From: Stenotrophomonas maltophilia
Lineage (GTDB): Bacteria; Pseudomonadota; Gammaproteobacteria; Xanthomonadales; Xanthomonadaceae
Direction of reading: 5' to 3'
Length of the DNA: 64,000 bases
Assembly (NCBI RefSeq): GCF_023518235.1
Contig: NZ_CP090423.1
Span: 3,861,001-3,925,000 of the forward strand
Shown: in pieces, positions 1-8,788 of the stretch
Position numbering within the stretch: the first letter of the stretch is position 1
How the letters are laid out: each line of letters starts with the position of its first letter
Translations under genes and position numbers: made by a program
The notes under the pieces: generated by a model
Told to the model about the DNA's origin: nothing
Seen by the model: only the letters and a program-made list of their open reading frames with translations
Databases searched by the model: none

Positions 1-564
1 CGCCTGCAGCCGTGCATGGCTGTCCGGATAGGCCCGGTCCGGGCCGGTGCCAATCACCGCCACGGTGCAGCCACCGGCGTCCAGTGTGGCCTGGTGGGCC
101 GCGGCGTCGATGCCGGCCGCCAATCCACTGGTCACGGCCAGGCCGGCCTCGACGAAGCACCCGGCAAAGCGGGCCGCCAGCGCGCGGCCGCCCGGTGTTG
201 GCGAGCGGCTGCCGACCAGGGCCACCGATGGGCGCCAGGCCAGGCTGGGGTCGCCGGCCGTGAACAGGGCCAGCGGTGGGTTGGGCACCTCCAGCAGCGA
301 CGGTGGGAAGGCGGGGTCGGTGCAGGCCAGCAGGTGATGGTGGTCGTCCTGCAGCCAGCGCAGCGTGCTTGCCCACGCCTTCGGCTCGGGGCGCTCCAGT
401 GCCGCGCACTGCTCCGGCGTGCAGCCGTGTTCACGCCATCCGGCGACGCCGCGTGCGATGGCCGCCGTGGCGTCCTCGGCCCCTTGCAGCAGTGCCCGCC
501 GTGGCGCCAATGCGCCGCCCGCCATCACCAGGCGCAGCAGCGCCTCATCCATCTGTCTGGTCAT
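1..564 (-). CDS. dprA: DNA-processing protein DprA, N-terminal part (cut by window edge)
   Basis: DprA binds incoming single-stranded DNA in the cytoplasm and loads RecA during natural transformation. The visible 188 residues hold the N-terminal helical region and the start of the Rossmann-like SMF fold: GSRSPTPGGR begins at residue 118 and SGLAAGIDAAAH spans 146-157, both family signatures. The reading frame runs off the left edge, so the C-terminal part is missing from the window, not from the gene. ATG at 564 is the first start in frame; a second ATG four codons in is possible. It lies downstream of the LysM gene on the same strand, a common pairing in gammaproteobacteria. Confidence 0.93.
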   Translation of the reverse strand, partial: MTRQMDEALLRLVMAGGALAPRRALLQGAEDATAAIARGVAGWREHGCTPEQCAALERPEPKAWASTLRWLQDDHHHLLACTDPAFPPSLLEVPNPPLALFTAGDPSLAWRPSVALVGSRSPTPGGRALAARFAGCFVEAGLAVTSGLAAGIDAAAHQATLDAGGCTVAVIGTGPDRAYPDSHARLQA

Positions 565-590
565 TGCCCCACTATCGGCCGGATGCAACG

Positions 591-610
591 AAGGCGCCCT
601 AGGGCGCCTT
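591..610 (-). terminator. Perfect 20-bp palindrome between lysM gene and dprA
   Basis: The sequence aaggcgccctagggcgcctt is a perfect palindrome between two minus-strand genes. On the minus strand it is followed by a weak pyrimidine tail (cttcgttgc) with no true T-run. It may attenuate transcription between the LysM gene and dprA; as an intrinsic terminator it is weak. Confidence 0.3.
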
Positions 611-649
611 CGCGTGTGACCGTCAGGGTTTGCCGGAGACCGCCCCTGC

Positions 650-673
650 AGAGCCGAGCTTGCTCGACGCTAC
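650..673 (-). repeat. SMAG-type GTAG palindrome overlapping the LysM gene stop
   Basis: Read on the minus strand the element starts GTAGCGTCGAGCAAGCTCGG, a diverged copy of the GTAG-headed hairpins at 47159 and 39315. The TAG of its GTAG head is the stop codon of the LysM gene. Confidence 0.6.
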
Positions 674-1803
674 TTCGCGTCCGGGTGCAGCGCGTTGTAG
701 CCCACCCGCACCGGCTTCACGCCCTGCATCACCAGCGCGTAGCTGACGTTGTCGAAGGTGCGGAACACCATCGCGTGCGCGGCATACTCATCCGGCAGCG
801 AGACGCGGCCGGCGCCGGTGCCCAGCGCGTCGTCCATGCGCGAGGAGGTCGGGTACTTCATGCGGTGCGCGACATGACGGCCCGGACGCCACAGCGAGAA
901 CACCGTTCCGTTGTCCACGCCCTGCGCGCGGCCTGCCGAGATCGCGATCACGTCGCGCGGGCCACCGGCGGTGAACATGTCGGTCACTGCCAGCACGCGC
1001 ACATCCACGCCTTCGACCCCGGCTGCCGGTACGTGCGGCACGAACTGCAGGTCGTACGGGCGGGCCTCGATCGGCACCAGACGGTCGCCGGAACGCACTT
1101 CACGGCCGCCGACGTTCTTGTCCAGGACCAGAGTGGACGCTTCGACCTTGCCGCCGGCGATCTGGGTGATGGTGCCGGTAGCGACCTGGGCCAGCTCGTA
1201 GCCCAGCACGCCACGGCGCGCGTTGGGGGCGTTGTAGGCCTTCCACAGGTTGCCGCTGCCGGGGGTGACATCGCCATTGGCGGTCAGATCCTCGGTCGGC
1301 TTGGGCTGGGCGTAGCGCACAGTCGGGCGGACCACGGCCCAGCGCTGGCCGACCTGGGCATCGGCCAGGCGGACATAGACGGTATCGCCGCCGGAGACGC
1401 GCAGCCGGTTGTCTTCCAGGCCGACCACGTAGGGCAGCTGCTTGACACTGTCGACCACGCTCAGCTGCTTCAGGAACGGCTCGACCTGGGCCAGCGGAAT
1501 GGCATCGATCGGGGCCTCCTGGCGCGGGCCGGGCTGCGCGGCCACGGTCACCCGGTCCAGATAGGCCAGGCTCAGCACGTCACCGGGATAGATAAGGTGC
1601 GGGTTGGCGATCTGCGGATTGGCCTGCCAGATCTCCGGCCACAGCCAGGGCTTCTGCAGGAAACGCGCGGCGATATCCCACAGCGTGTCCCCTTTTCGGA
1701 CCACATAGGTGTCCGGGTGCCCGCCATTCACTTCCACGGCGGTAGCATAGGCAGCCACGGTCAGCATCGCCGCGGCGACGACCGTACGAAAACGAAGCAA
1801 CAT
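670..1803 (-). CDS. LysM peptidoglycan-binding domain protein
   Basis: This 377-residue exported protein has a hydrophobic N-terminus (residues 1-22, signal peptide) and then one LysM domain at about 32-79 with the usual YVVRKGDTLWDIA start and a W-rich NPQIANPHLIYPGD end. LysM domains bind the glycan backbone of peptidoglycan, so the protein probably sits in the periplasm. The remaining ~300 residues match nothing I can name. ATG at 1803 was chosen because the eight codons before it would precede the signal peptide. A TATAGT hexamer at 1839-1844 (minus strand) is a possible -10. The gene is divergent from def and leads into dprA, an arrangement conserved in related bacteria. Confidence 0.85.
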   Translation of the reverse strand: MLLRFRTVVAAAMLTVAAYATAVEVNGGHPDTYVVRKGDTLWDIAARFLQKPWLWPEIWQANPQIANPHLIYPGDVLSLAYLDRVTVAAQPGPRQEAPIDAIPLAQVEPFLKQLSVVDSVKQLPYVVGLEDNRLRVSGGDTVYVRLADAQVGQRWAVVRPTVRYAQPKPTEDLTANGDVTPGSGNLWKAYNAPNARRGVLGYELAQVATGTITQIAGGKVEASTLVLDKNVGGREVRSGDRLVPIEARPYDLQFVPHVPAAGVEGVDVRVLAVTDMFTAGGPRDVIAISAGRAQGVDNGTVFSLWRPGRHVAHRMKYPTSSRMDDALGTGAGRVSLPDEYAAHAMVFRTFDNVSYALVMQGVKPVRVGYNALHPDAK

Positions 1804-1930
1804 AGGTGTGAAGCCCTGATTCCCCAACAGGTTCGCGCACTATAGTCCAGAAACCGGGGCGCAAGGCAAGCGTTGGAGCTAGAATCTGCGACGTATGCCG
1901 GCGTGCCGGCCCTTATATCCGGAAACAGCC

Positions 1931-2443
1931 ATGGCCCTTCTCCCCATTCTCGAGTTCCCCGATCCGCGCCTGCGTACCAAGGCCGCGTTGATCGACGCCG
2001 CCGAAGTCACCACGCCGGCCTTCCAGGAGCTGGTCGACAACATGTTCCAGACCATGTACGACGCCCCCGGCATCGGCCTGGCCGCCACCCAGGTGGACGT
2101 GCACAAGCGCTTCATGGTCATCGACGTCAGCGAAGAAAAGAATGAACCGCATGTGTTCATCAACCCGGAAATCATCGCCAAGGACGGGGGCCGGGTGTAC
2201 CAGGAAGGCTGCCTGTCGGTGCCGGGCATCTTCGCCGACGTGACCCGTGCCGACACCATCACCGTGAAGTACCTGGACCGCAACGGCCAGCCGCAGCAGA
2301 TCGAGGCCGGTGAAGTGCTGGCCACCTGCATCCAGCACGAGATGGACCACCTGGACGGCAAGCTGTTCATTGATTACCTGTCGCCGCTCAAGCGCGAAAT
2401 GGTCCGCAAGAAGCTGGCCAAGCAGCGCAAGCACGTGGCGTGA
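1931..2443 (+). CDS. def: Peptide deformylase
   Basis: Removes the formyl group from the N-terminal Met of nascent proteins. The 170-residue protein carries all three metal-site motifs: GIGLAATQ (47-54), EGCLSVP (92-98, Cys ligand) and HEMDH (136-140, two His ligands and the catalytic Glu). Length is normal for the family. ATG at 1931 starts [14 protein letters not shown], the usual N-terminus; the twelve codons upstream in the same frame are unlikely to be translated. It is first in a def-fmt-rsmB cluster, in which Fmt adds the formyl group that Def later removes. A hairpin follows before fmt. Confidence 0.97.
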   Translation: MALLPILEFPDPRLRTKAALIDAAEVTTPAFQELVDNMFQTMYDAPGIGLAATQVDVHKRFMVIDVSEEKNEPHVFINPEIIAKDGGRVYQEGCLSVPGIFADVTRADTITVKYLDRNGQPQQIEAGEVLATCIQHEMDHLDGKLFIDYLSPLKREMVRKKLAKQRKHVA

Positions 2444-2499
2444 TCGCCCATCCGGGCCACCCGCCGGGTGGCCCGTGCCTGCGCACGGCGCAGGCTGCA

Positions 2500-2528
2500 C
2501 GGCGCCGGCCGACGGCGCCGTTTTCTTT
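2500..2528 (+). terminator. Intrinsic terminator or attenuator between def and fmt
   Basis: Two copies of cggcgccg (2500-2507 and 2513-2520) form an 8-bp GC stem with a 5-nt loop, followed at once by ttttcttt. A second hairpin (gggccaccc/gggtggccc) lies just upstream near 2453-2475. Since fmt follows 34 nt later, the hairpin probably reduces rather than abolishes read-through, or fmt has its own promoter. Confidence 0.6.
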
Positions 2529-2561
2529 CCTGCACGAATCCATCCTGCAAGTGGGGTAGCC

Positions 2562-3485
2562 ATGAGGATTGTCTTTGCCGGTACGCCGGAATTCGCGGTG
2601 TCGTCGCTGCGCGCCGCCGCGCGCCACCACGAGGTCGTGGCCGTCTACACCCAGCCGGACCGCCCGGCCGGCCGCGGCCGTGGCCTGGCGCCGTCGCCGG
2701 TCAAGCTGGAAGCGGTGGCCCGTGGCATTCCGGTCTACCAGCCCGAGTCGCTGAAGGACGGAGCCGCACAGCAGCAGCTGCGCGATCTGCAGCCGGACCT
2801 GATGGTGGTGGTGGCCTATGGCCTGATCCTGCCCAAGGCGGTGCTGGCCATCCCGCCCCATGGTTGCTGGAACGTGCACGCTTCGCTGCTGCCGCGCTGG
2901 CGCGGTGCCGCGCCGATCCAGCGCGCGATCCAGGCCGGTGACGAAACGACCGGTGTCTGCCTCATGCAGATGGAAGCCGGCCTGGATACCGGCGCGGTGC
3001 TGCTGCACCAGGAACTGCCGATTGCCGCGACCGATACCGGCGGCCAGCTGCACGACAGGCTGGCCGAGCTGGGCGCGCAGGTGCTGTCCGACGGGCTGGG
3101 CCTGCTGCGGGCCGGCATCAAGCCGATCGCGCGGCCGCAGCCGGAGCAGGGCGTGACCTACGCGCACAAGCTGGACAAGGCCGAAGCGAAGCTGGACTGG
3201 GCGCAGGACGCCGGGGCGCTGGCGCGTACCGTGCGCGCGTTCAACCCGTGGCCGATCGCCGAGGCCACGCTGGCCGGTGAGCGCGTGCGCATCCATGGTG
3301 CCGTGGCGCTGGACCTGGCCCACGGCCAGGCACCGGGCACGGTGCTGGCCGCCGGCCGCGAGGGCATCGACATTGCCTGCGGCCAGGGCGCGCTGCGCCT
3401 GCGCGTGCTGCAGCGTGAAGGCGGCAAGGCGATCACCGCCGCCGACTACCTCAACGCCCGCCGCGACCTGCGCGTGGGGGCATAA
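2562..3485 (+). CDS. fmt: Methionyl-tRNA formyltransferase
   Basis: Transfers formyl from 10-formyl-THF to Met-tRNAfMet, marking it as initiator. The 307-residue product starts [12 protein letters not shown], and the formyltransferase signature [15 protein letters not shown] near residues 106-120 includes the catalytic Asn and His; the partner Asp is in GLDTGAVL. The C-terminal third matches the tRNA-binding OB-like domain. ATG at 2562 was chosen over the long upstream extension because it gives the family length and canonical N-terminus. The stop is 3 nt before the rsmB GTG start, so the two are probably translationally coupled. Confidence 0.97.
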   Translation: MRIVFAGTPEFAVSSLRAAARHHEVVAVYTQPDRPAGRGRGLAPSPVKLEAVARGIPVYQPESLKDGAAQQQLRDLQPDLMVVVAYGLILPKAVLAIPPHGCWNVHASLLPRWRGAAPIQRAIQAGDETTGVCLMQMEAGLDTGAVLLHQELPIAATDTGGQLHDRLAELGAQVLSDGLGLLRAGIKPIARPQPEQGVTYAHKLDKAEAKLDWAQDAGALARTVRAFNPWPIAEATLAGERVRIHGAVALDLAHGQAPGTVLAAGREGIDIACGQGALRLRVLQREGGKAITAADYLNARRDLRVGA

Positions 3486-3488
3486 GCG

Positions 3489-4820
3489 GTGTCGAAGCAG
3501 AACGATTTCTCCATCGCCAAGGCCGCGCCGGGCGCAGCCACCCGCATGCTGGCCGCGCGCGTGCTGGCGCAGGTGTTCACCCGCGGCCGTTCGCTGAAGG
3601 CCGAACTGGCCTGGGCACTGCCGAAGCTGGCCGACAGCCGTGACCGTGCGCTGCTGGAAGCGCTGTGTTTTGCCGTGCTGCGCCGGCGCAGCACCTACGA
3701 CGCGGCGTTGCAGTCGTGGATGCAGAAGCCGCTGTCGGCACGCGATGCCGACCTGCGCACGCTGCTGATGGTCGGGTTCGCCCAGCTGGACGTGCTGGAA
3801 CTGCCGGCGCATGCGGCCCTGTCGGCGACTGTTGACGCCGCGCGCGCGCTGGGCCGCGAGCGCCAGGCCGGCCTGGTCAACGCGATCCTGCGCCGTGCGC
3901 AGCGCGAGGGGTTCCCCGAGCAGCCGGCCCGTGATGCGTTCCCTGACTGGCTGGCCGATGCCCTGGAGCGCGATTGGCCGGGCCAGGCTGAGGCGATCTT
4001 CGCCGCCAGCCTGCAACCGGCTCCGCTGTGGCTGCGTGCCAACCGCCAGCACGGTGGCCGCGACAAGGCCCTGGCGGTGCTGGCCGAGGCCGGTATCGCC
4101 GCCGAGCCCAGCCCGCTCAGCGCTGATGCGCTGCGCCTGGCGGCGCCCATCGCGGTGAACCAGCTGCCGGGCTTCGCCGACGGCGCGCTGTCGGTGCAGG
4201 ACCTGTCGGCGCAATGTGCTGCCGACGCGTTGGCGCCGGCGCCCGGCGCCCGCGTGCTGGACGCCTGCGCGGCCCCCGGTGGCAAGTCGGCGCACCTGCT
4301 CGAACGTGACCCGACCCTGCAGCTGCTGGCCCTGGATATCGACGCCCGTCGCCTGGCGCGCGCCCGCGATACCTATGTGCGCACCGGCGTGGGCGAAGCT
4401 GCGCAGACCCGGGTGGCGGACGCAAGTGATCCCGGTGCCTGGTGGGATGGCACCCTGTTCGACGCCATCCTGCTGGACGCGCCGTGTTCGGCCACCGGCG
4501 TGATCCGCCGTCAGCCGGACGTCATGTTCCACCGCCGTGCCGAGGACATCGAGGCCCTGGTCGGTGTGCAGGCACGCCTGCTGGAAGCCTGCTGGTCGAT
4601 GCTGCGCCCGGGCGGGGTGCTGCTGTACGCCACCTGTTCGATCCTGCGCGCCGAGAACGTCGATCAGGTGAGGGCGTTCCTGAAGTGGCATCCGGATGCG
4701 CAGGCGCAACCACTGGGCGACGCATTCGGCCTGGACTGCGACGGAATCGCACGCCAACGGCTGCCCGGTGACCACGATGCTGACGGATTCTTCTACGCAC
4801 GTCTGCTAAAAACGGCCTGA
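3489..4820 (+). CDS. rsmB: 16S rRNA m5C967 methyltransferase RsmB
   Basis: Methylates C967 of 16S rRNA using SAM. The 443-residue protein has an N-terminal NusB-like RNA-binding domain (about 15-150) and a C-terminal Rossmann methyltransferase domain. The SAM loop [13 protein letters not shown] starts at 258. The two active-site cysteines are C333 in DAPCSATG and C383 in YATCS, with the same 50-residue spacing as in the E. coli enzyme. The start is GTG at 3489, 3 nt after the fmt stop. def-fmt-rsmB is a widely conserved order. Confidence 0.96.
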   Translation: MSKQNDFSIAKAAPGAATRMLAARVLAQVFTRGRSLKAELAWALPKLADSRDRALLEALCFAVLRRRSTYDAALQSWMQKPLSARDADLRTLLMVGFAQLDVLELPAHAALSATVDAARALGRERQAGLVNAILRRAQREGFPEQPARDAFPDWLADALERDWPGQAEAIFAASLQPAPLWLRANRQHGGRDKALAVLAEAGIAAEPSPLSADALRLAAPIAVNQLPGFADGALSVQDLSAQCAADALAPAPGARVLDACAAPGGKSAHLLERDPTLQLLALDIDARRLARARDTYVRTGVGEAAQTRVADASDPGAWWDGTLFDAILLDAPCSATGVIRRQPDVMFHRRAEDIEALVGVQARLLEACWSMLRPGGVLLYATCSILRAENVDQVRAFLKWHPDAQAQPLGDAFGLDCDGIARQRLPGDHDADGFFYARLLKTA

Positions 4821-4842
4821 CTCCGCTGCCGTTGCGAGCCCC

Positions 4843-6552
4843 ATGCTGAAAACCCGCGCGTCGCGCGAGACCTGGTTGTTGGCGGTGATGGCCCTGCTGG
4901 TGCTGGGGGCCGGGCTTGGCCTTCGCGATCCGTGGCCGTCGGACGAGCCACGCTTCGCGCTGGTGGCCAAGCAGATGATCGACAGCGGGCACTGGCTGTT
5001 CCCGCATCGTGGCACCGAGCTGTACTCGGACAAGCCACCGATGCTGATGTGGTGGCAGGCCACGCTGTACAGCCTGATCGGGCACTGGCGCGTGGCCTTC
5101 CTGCTGCCGTCGCTGCTGGCGGCGCTGGGCACGCTGTGGTGCGTGGTGGATCTGGGCCGCCGGCTGTGGACGCGGCGGGTGGGGCTGTATGCGGGCTGGG
5201 CCCTGCTGTTCGCGCTGCAGTTCACCTTCCAGGCGAAGAAGGCGCAGATCGACGCGCTGCTGCTGCTGTTCATCACCCTGGCCAACTACGGCCTGCTGCG
5301 CCATCTGCTGCTGGGCCCGGCCTGGCGCTGGTGGTGGCTGGGCTGGTTCTTCGCCGGTATCGGGGTGATCACCAAGGGCGTGGGCCTGCTGGCGCTGCTG
5401 ATGCTGGTGCCGGCGGCGCTGGCCGCGGCGCTGCACTGGCCGCGGCTGCAGCTGCACGCACGCGACCCGCGTTTCTGGCTGGCACCGCTGGCCTTCGTGC
5501 TGGCCGTGGCGTTGTGGCTGGCGCCGATGCTGCTGGCGGCGTTGGCTACCGGCTCGGATGCCTACCGGGCCTACATCGACGACATCCTGTTCCAGCAGAC
5601 GGCGCGGCGCTACACCCATTCCTGGGACCACCACCAGCCCGGCTGGTACTTCCTGGCGACGATGCCGCTGCTGTGGATTCCGCCGATCCTGGCCTTGCCC
5701 TGGGCGCTCCCGGCGTGGCGCCGGCGCCTGCGCCGCCGTGACCCGCGCTACCTGCTGCCGCTGGCCTGGTGGCTGCTGGTGGTGCTGTTCTTTTCCCTGC
5801 CCGACGGCAAGCGCGATGTGTACATCCTGCCGGCGCTGCCGATGTTCTGCCTGGCGCTGGCGCCGTTGTTGCCGGGCCTGCTGAAGCGGCGTGACGTGCA
5901 GGCCGTGGTGGGCGCGTTCACCGCACTGTTGGCGTTGGGCCTGGCAGTGGCCGGAGCCCTGGCACTGCTGGGGGACCCGGGCTACGAGCTGCGTCTGACG
6001 CACAGCCGCGGGCTGGCGCCGGGGGCGGTCGACGCGCTGGCGTGGGCGATTCTGGCCATGGGCCTGTGGGGTGGCTTGAGCCTGCTGGCCAGTGGCCGCC
6101 GGCGTCACCTGGCGCTGGTCTCGACCCTGGCCGGGATATGGACGGTGTACAGCCTGATCGGCTACCCGCTGCTGAACGATTCCAGTTCCGCCCATGGGCT
6201 GATGCGGACGGTGGGGGCCCGCATCGGCCCGGACGCGGAACTGGGGCTGGTGGCATGGAAGGAACAGAACCTGCTGCTGGCCGACCGCCCGGCGGCCACG
6301 TTCGGCTTCCAGACCCCCTGGTACGCGCAGCTGGCGGCCGCGACCCGCTGGCAGCGACTGGTGCCCGAACGTCGCTGGTTGCTGGTCAACGAGCACGCCC
6401 TGCTGTCCTGCGTCGACCGCAGCCGCGCGGAACTGGCCGGTGTGGCCAACCGCCGCCGCTGGTGGCTGGTGCCTGCGGCAGCGGTCAGCCTGCCGTGCGT
6501 GGCCACCCCGGCCGAACGGGAACGTGAACGGCGCTTGCAGGAACATGACTAG
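4843..6552 (+). CDS. PMT/ArnT-type membrane glycosyltransferase (GT39/GT83-like)
   Basis: An integral inner-membrane protein of 569 residues with about ten or more hydrophobic segments. The conserved acidic pair after the first membrane segment is D34-E35 in PSDEPRFALVAKQM, and GTELYSDKPPM follows, typical of PMT_2/ArnT proteins. These enzymes move a sugar from a polyprenyl-phosphate donor to a periplasmic acceptor such as lipid A or a surface glycan. The actual sugar and acceptor cannot be read from sequence, so I avoid the name arnT; no arnBCAD genes are nearby. It begins 22 nt after rsmB and leads into an O-antigen ligase gene, supporting an LPS role. Confidence 0.85.
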   Translation: MLKTRASRETWLLAVMALLVLGAGLGLRDPWPSDEPRFALVAKQMIDSGHWLFPHRGTELYSDKPPMLMWWQATLYSLIGHWRVAFLLPSLLAALGTLWCVVDLGRRLWTRRVGLYAGWALLFALQFTFQAKKAQIDALLLLFITLANYGLLRHLLLGPAWRWWWLGWFFAGIGVITKGVGLLALLMLVPAALAAALHWPRLQLHARDPRFWLAPLAFVLAVALWLAPMLLAALATGSDAYRAYIDDILFQQTARRYTHSWDHHQPGWYFLATMPLLWIPPILALPWALPAWRRRLRRRDPRYLLPLAWWLLVVLFFSLPDGKRDVYILPALPMFCLALAPLLPGLLKRRDVQAVVGAFTALLALGLAVAGALALLGDPGYELRLTHSRGLAPGAVDALAWAILAMGLWGGLSLLASGRRRHLALVSTLAGIWTVYSLIGYPLLNDSSSAHGLMRTVGARIGPDAELGLVAWKEQNLLLADRPAATFGFQTPWYAQLAAATRWQRLVPERRWLLVNEHALLSCVDRSRAELAGVANRRRWWLVPAAAVSLPCVATPAERERERRLQEHD

Positions 6553-6627
6553 CGCCTACCATTTCGACTTGTCCAGTCTGCCCAAGCGCGGCCAAAGGCA
6601 GTAAAACAGCAGGCGGAAACGACCTCG

Positions 6628-7959
6628 GTGGCCGCTTCCGTTCATTCCGCAGATTGCAGCGATATCTCCGACGTGCCAGCTTCATCGGACAACCTGAATT
6701 CCAAGGGCGGCGATCTGCTGGGCATTCCCGTCGGTGGGCGCCAGGGCGCTGCGCACGGGCTGGCCCAACTGGGCCTGTTCTGCTTGCCGGCGCTGGTCCT
6801 GACCGTGCCGATCAACCTGCTGCCGTATGGCCTGCTGCTGCTGCTCAGTACCTTGCTGGCGCCGGAGCTGCTGTGGCGCGCGCGTGGCATGGCCGGGCAG
6901 CCGGTCAAGGTGCTGACCTGGCTGATGCTGGCCGTGCTGGTATTGGGGCTGGTATCGGTCCTGCTGTTCGAACAGGGCCTGCGTGACGTCGACAATCGCT
7001 CGCGCTTCGTGGTGATTCCGTGGATCGCCTTGTGGGTCTGCGCGTTGCGTCCCGACCTGCGTTGGCTCTGGTACGGCGCGCTGACCGGTCTGCTGGCCAC
7101 CTTCGCCATGTCGCTGTGGCAGGTGCTCGGTGGTGCGCCGCGCGCCGAACTGTTCACCAATGCCATCGTGCTGGCCGACATCGTGATGGTGCTGATGGTG
7201 CTGCTGGTGTTCTGCCGCCCATCGCGGCGCTGGTCGCTGGTGATCGTGGGCATGGCGGCCGGCTGCGGCACCATCGTCCTGACCGGCAGCCGCGGGGTCT
7301 TCGCGGCGTTGCTGGCGCTGCTGGTGGTGTTGGCGCTGAGCCTGCGCTGGCGGACCGGTGCGGCGCGGCTGTCGGTGCTGGCGGGCATGCTGGCCATCGG
7401 TGCGACACTGCTGCTGTCGGTGCCGGAACTGCGCCACCAGGTACGCCTGAGCGAACTGCACAGCGATGTGCAGCGCATGGAGCAGGGCGACAGCGATTCG
7501 TCGGCCGGCGCGCGCGTGGAACGCCTGCAGGTGGCCTGGGACACCTTCGTTGACCACCCGCTGGTTGGGGTTGGCATCGGGCATTTCGACAACGCCATGC
7601 AGCGGGTACCGGTCTGCCGCGACAACCCGGCCGAGGCACGTTGCCACCTGGGGCATGCGCACAACGATATCGCCGAATGGGCGGCCACCCAGGGAGTTCC
7701 GGGCCTGGCACTGCTGCTGGCGGTCTACGGCATTCCGCTCTGGTTGTTCGTGCGCCTGCACCGGCGCAGTGGCCGGGCAACGTTCCGCGGTCCAGCGGCC
7801 GCCGGCGTGATGCTGGTGATCACCTACGCCCTGTGCGGCTTGACCCAGTCGATGTTCGCGCACCAGATGACGGCCAGTTTCTACGTCACCCTGGTCGGCC
7901 TGCTGACCGGCCTGTCGATCGTCGAAGGTGCGCGGCACCGGGCACGCCTCGGCGGTTGA
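6628..7959 (+). CDS. O-antigen ligase family membrane protein (Wzy_C/WaaL-like)
   Basis: A 443-residue polytopic protein with about ten hydrophobic segments and one large periplasmic loop (about 275-345). The loop ends in GHAHNDIAEWAATQGVPGLA, the signature of the WaaL/Wzy_C family, including the conserved His. Such proteins join undecaprenyl-linked O-chains to lipid A-core in the periplasm or polymerise repeats. Start choice is uncertain: GTG at 6628 gives a long Ser/Asp-rich leader, and translation may begin downstream, for example at GTG 6673. It lies between a PMT-type transferase and a WaaE-like transferase, so an LPS ligase role is likely. Confidence 0.85.
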   Translation: MAASVHSADCSDISDVPASSDNLNSKGGDLLGIPVGGRQGAAHGLAQLGLFCLPALVLTVPINLLPYGLLLLLSTLLAPELLWRARGMAGQPVKVLTWLMLAVLVLGLVSVLLFEQGLRDVDNRSRFVVIPWIALWVCALRPDLRWLWYGALTGLLATFAMSLWQVLGGAPRAELFTNAIVLADIVMVLMVLLVFCRPSRRWSLVIVGMAAGCGTIVLTGSRGVFAALLALLVVLALSLRWRTGAARLSVLAGMLAIGATLLLSVPELRHQVRLSELHSDVQRMEQGDSDSSAGARVERLQVAWDTFVDHPLVGVGIGHFDNAMQRVPVCRDNPAEARCHLGHAHNDIAEWAATQGVPGLALLLAVYGIPLWLFVRLHRRSGRATFRGPAAAGVMLVITYALCGLTQSMFAHQMTASFYVTLVGLLTGLSIVEGARHRARLGG

Positions 7960-7980
7960 CCGCCACGCGACAGCCGACGA

Positions 7981-8787
7981 TCAGGCGCCTGGCGGATCGG
8001 CCACCGCCTGGCCGTTGCCCAGCATCCACAGCATGATGGTCTTCTGCCGTACGTAGTTGGCGCGGACATAGGCATAGACCAGGCCATGCCAGCCGTCGCG
8101 GAAGCCGCCACGGAACAGGAAGCCGCGCCAGAACCGCCAGGCCGGCGCCAGCACCAGCTTGCCCAGGGTGGCGCGCTTGCCACGTGCGAATTCGTGCTCG
8201 GCCATCATCCGCGCGTACTTCTCGGTCTTGGCCAGCTGCTGCTGCAGCGAGCGGTAGGGATAGTGCAGCAGGTCGCCGCGCAGGGCGCCGACGCTGCCGT
8301 CGACGCTGGCCGCTTCGTGGATCTCGCGCTTGCCGCGCCAGCCGCCCTGGCGGCGGTCGAACAGGCGCAGCACCCGGTCCGGGTAGGCGTTGCCGTGGCG
8401 CAGGAACTTGCCGAAGTACTCGGAGAGGCGCGCGAAGCGGTAGCCGGCATGGCCTGCGAAGCCGCCGTCGCGGGCCTGTTCGATGGCCGTGCGCAGGTCC
8501 GGGCTGATGCGCTCATCGGCGTCCAGGCACAGCACCCAGTCGTGGCTGGCCTGCTCTACGCAGAACGCCTTCTGGCTGCGGAAGCCGTCGAACGGCCGCT
8601 GCAGCACGCGGGCACCGGCCGCTTCGGCGATGGACACGGTGGCGTCGGTGGACTGCGAGTCCACCACCACGATCTCATCGCAGAAGTCCAGCGAGGCCAG
8701 GCAGTCGCCGATGCGGCCGGCCTCGTTGAACGTGATAATGCACGCCGAGATGCGAGGCCGTTCGATGGGAGCGGTCGTGGAGGACAT
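7981..8787 (-). CDS. WaaE/KdtX-like family 2 glycosyltransferase (LPS core)
   Basis: A 268-residue cytoplasmic GT2 enzyme. The nucleotide-sugar fold is clear: ISACIITFNEAGRIGDCL (13-30), DSQSTDAT (43-50) and the metal-binding D89-A-D91 in CLDADER. The DSQSTDAT/CLDADER pairing and the C-terminal region with HYPYRSLQQQLAKTEKYA are typical of the WaaE/KdtX branch, which adds glucose to heptose I of the inner core. The exact linkage in this organism is inferred. The start codon at 8785-8787 overlaps, on the opposite strand, the first start candidate of the divergent gene. Confidence 0.88.
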   Translation of the reverse strand: MSSTTAPIERPRISACIITFNEAGRIGDCLASLDFCDEIVVVDSQSTDATVSIAEAAGARVLQRPFDGFRSQKAFCVEQASHDWVLCLDADERISPDLRTAIEQARDGGFAGHAGYRFARLSEYFGKFLRHGNAYPDRVLRLFDRRQGGWRGKREIHEAASVDGSVGALRGDLLHYPYRSLQQQLAKTEKYARMMAEHEFARGKRATLGKLVLAPAWRFWRGFLFRGGFRDGWHGLVYAYVRANYVRQKTIMLWMLGNGQAVADPPGA

Positions 8788-8788
8788 G

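Noticed and set aside
16..1845. 609-codon plus-strand ORF antisense to dprA and the LysM gene
   Set aside because: It is the mirror frame of two well-supported genes in GC-rich DNA, with His/Arg/Gln-rich, motif-free translation and no ribosome binding site.
4843..6552. Naming the PMT-type protein ArnT (lipid A aminoarabinose transferase)
   Set aside because: The family is shared by many mannosyl and other transferases, and no arn genes are nearby.
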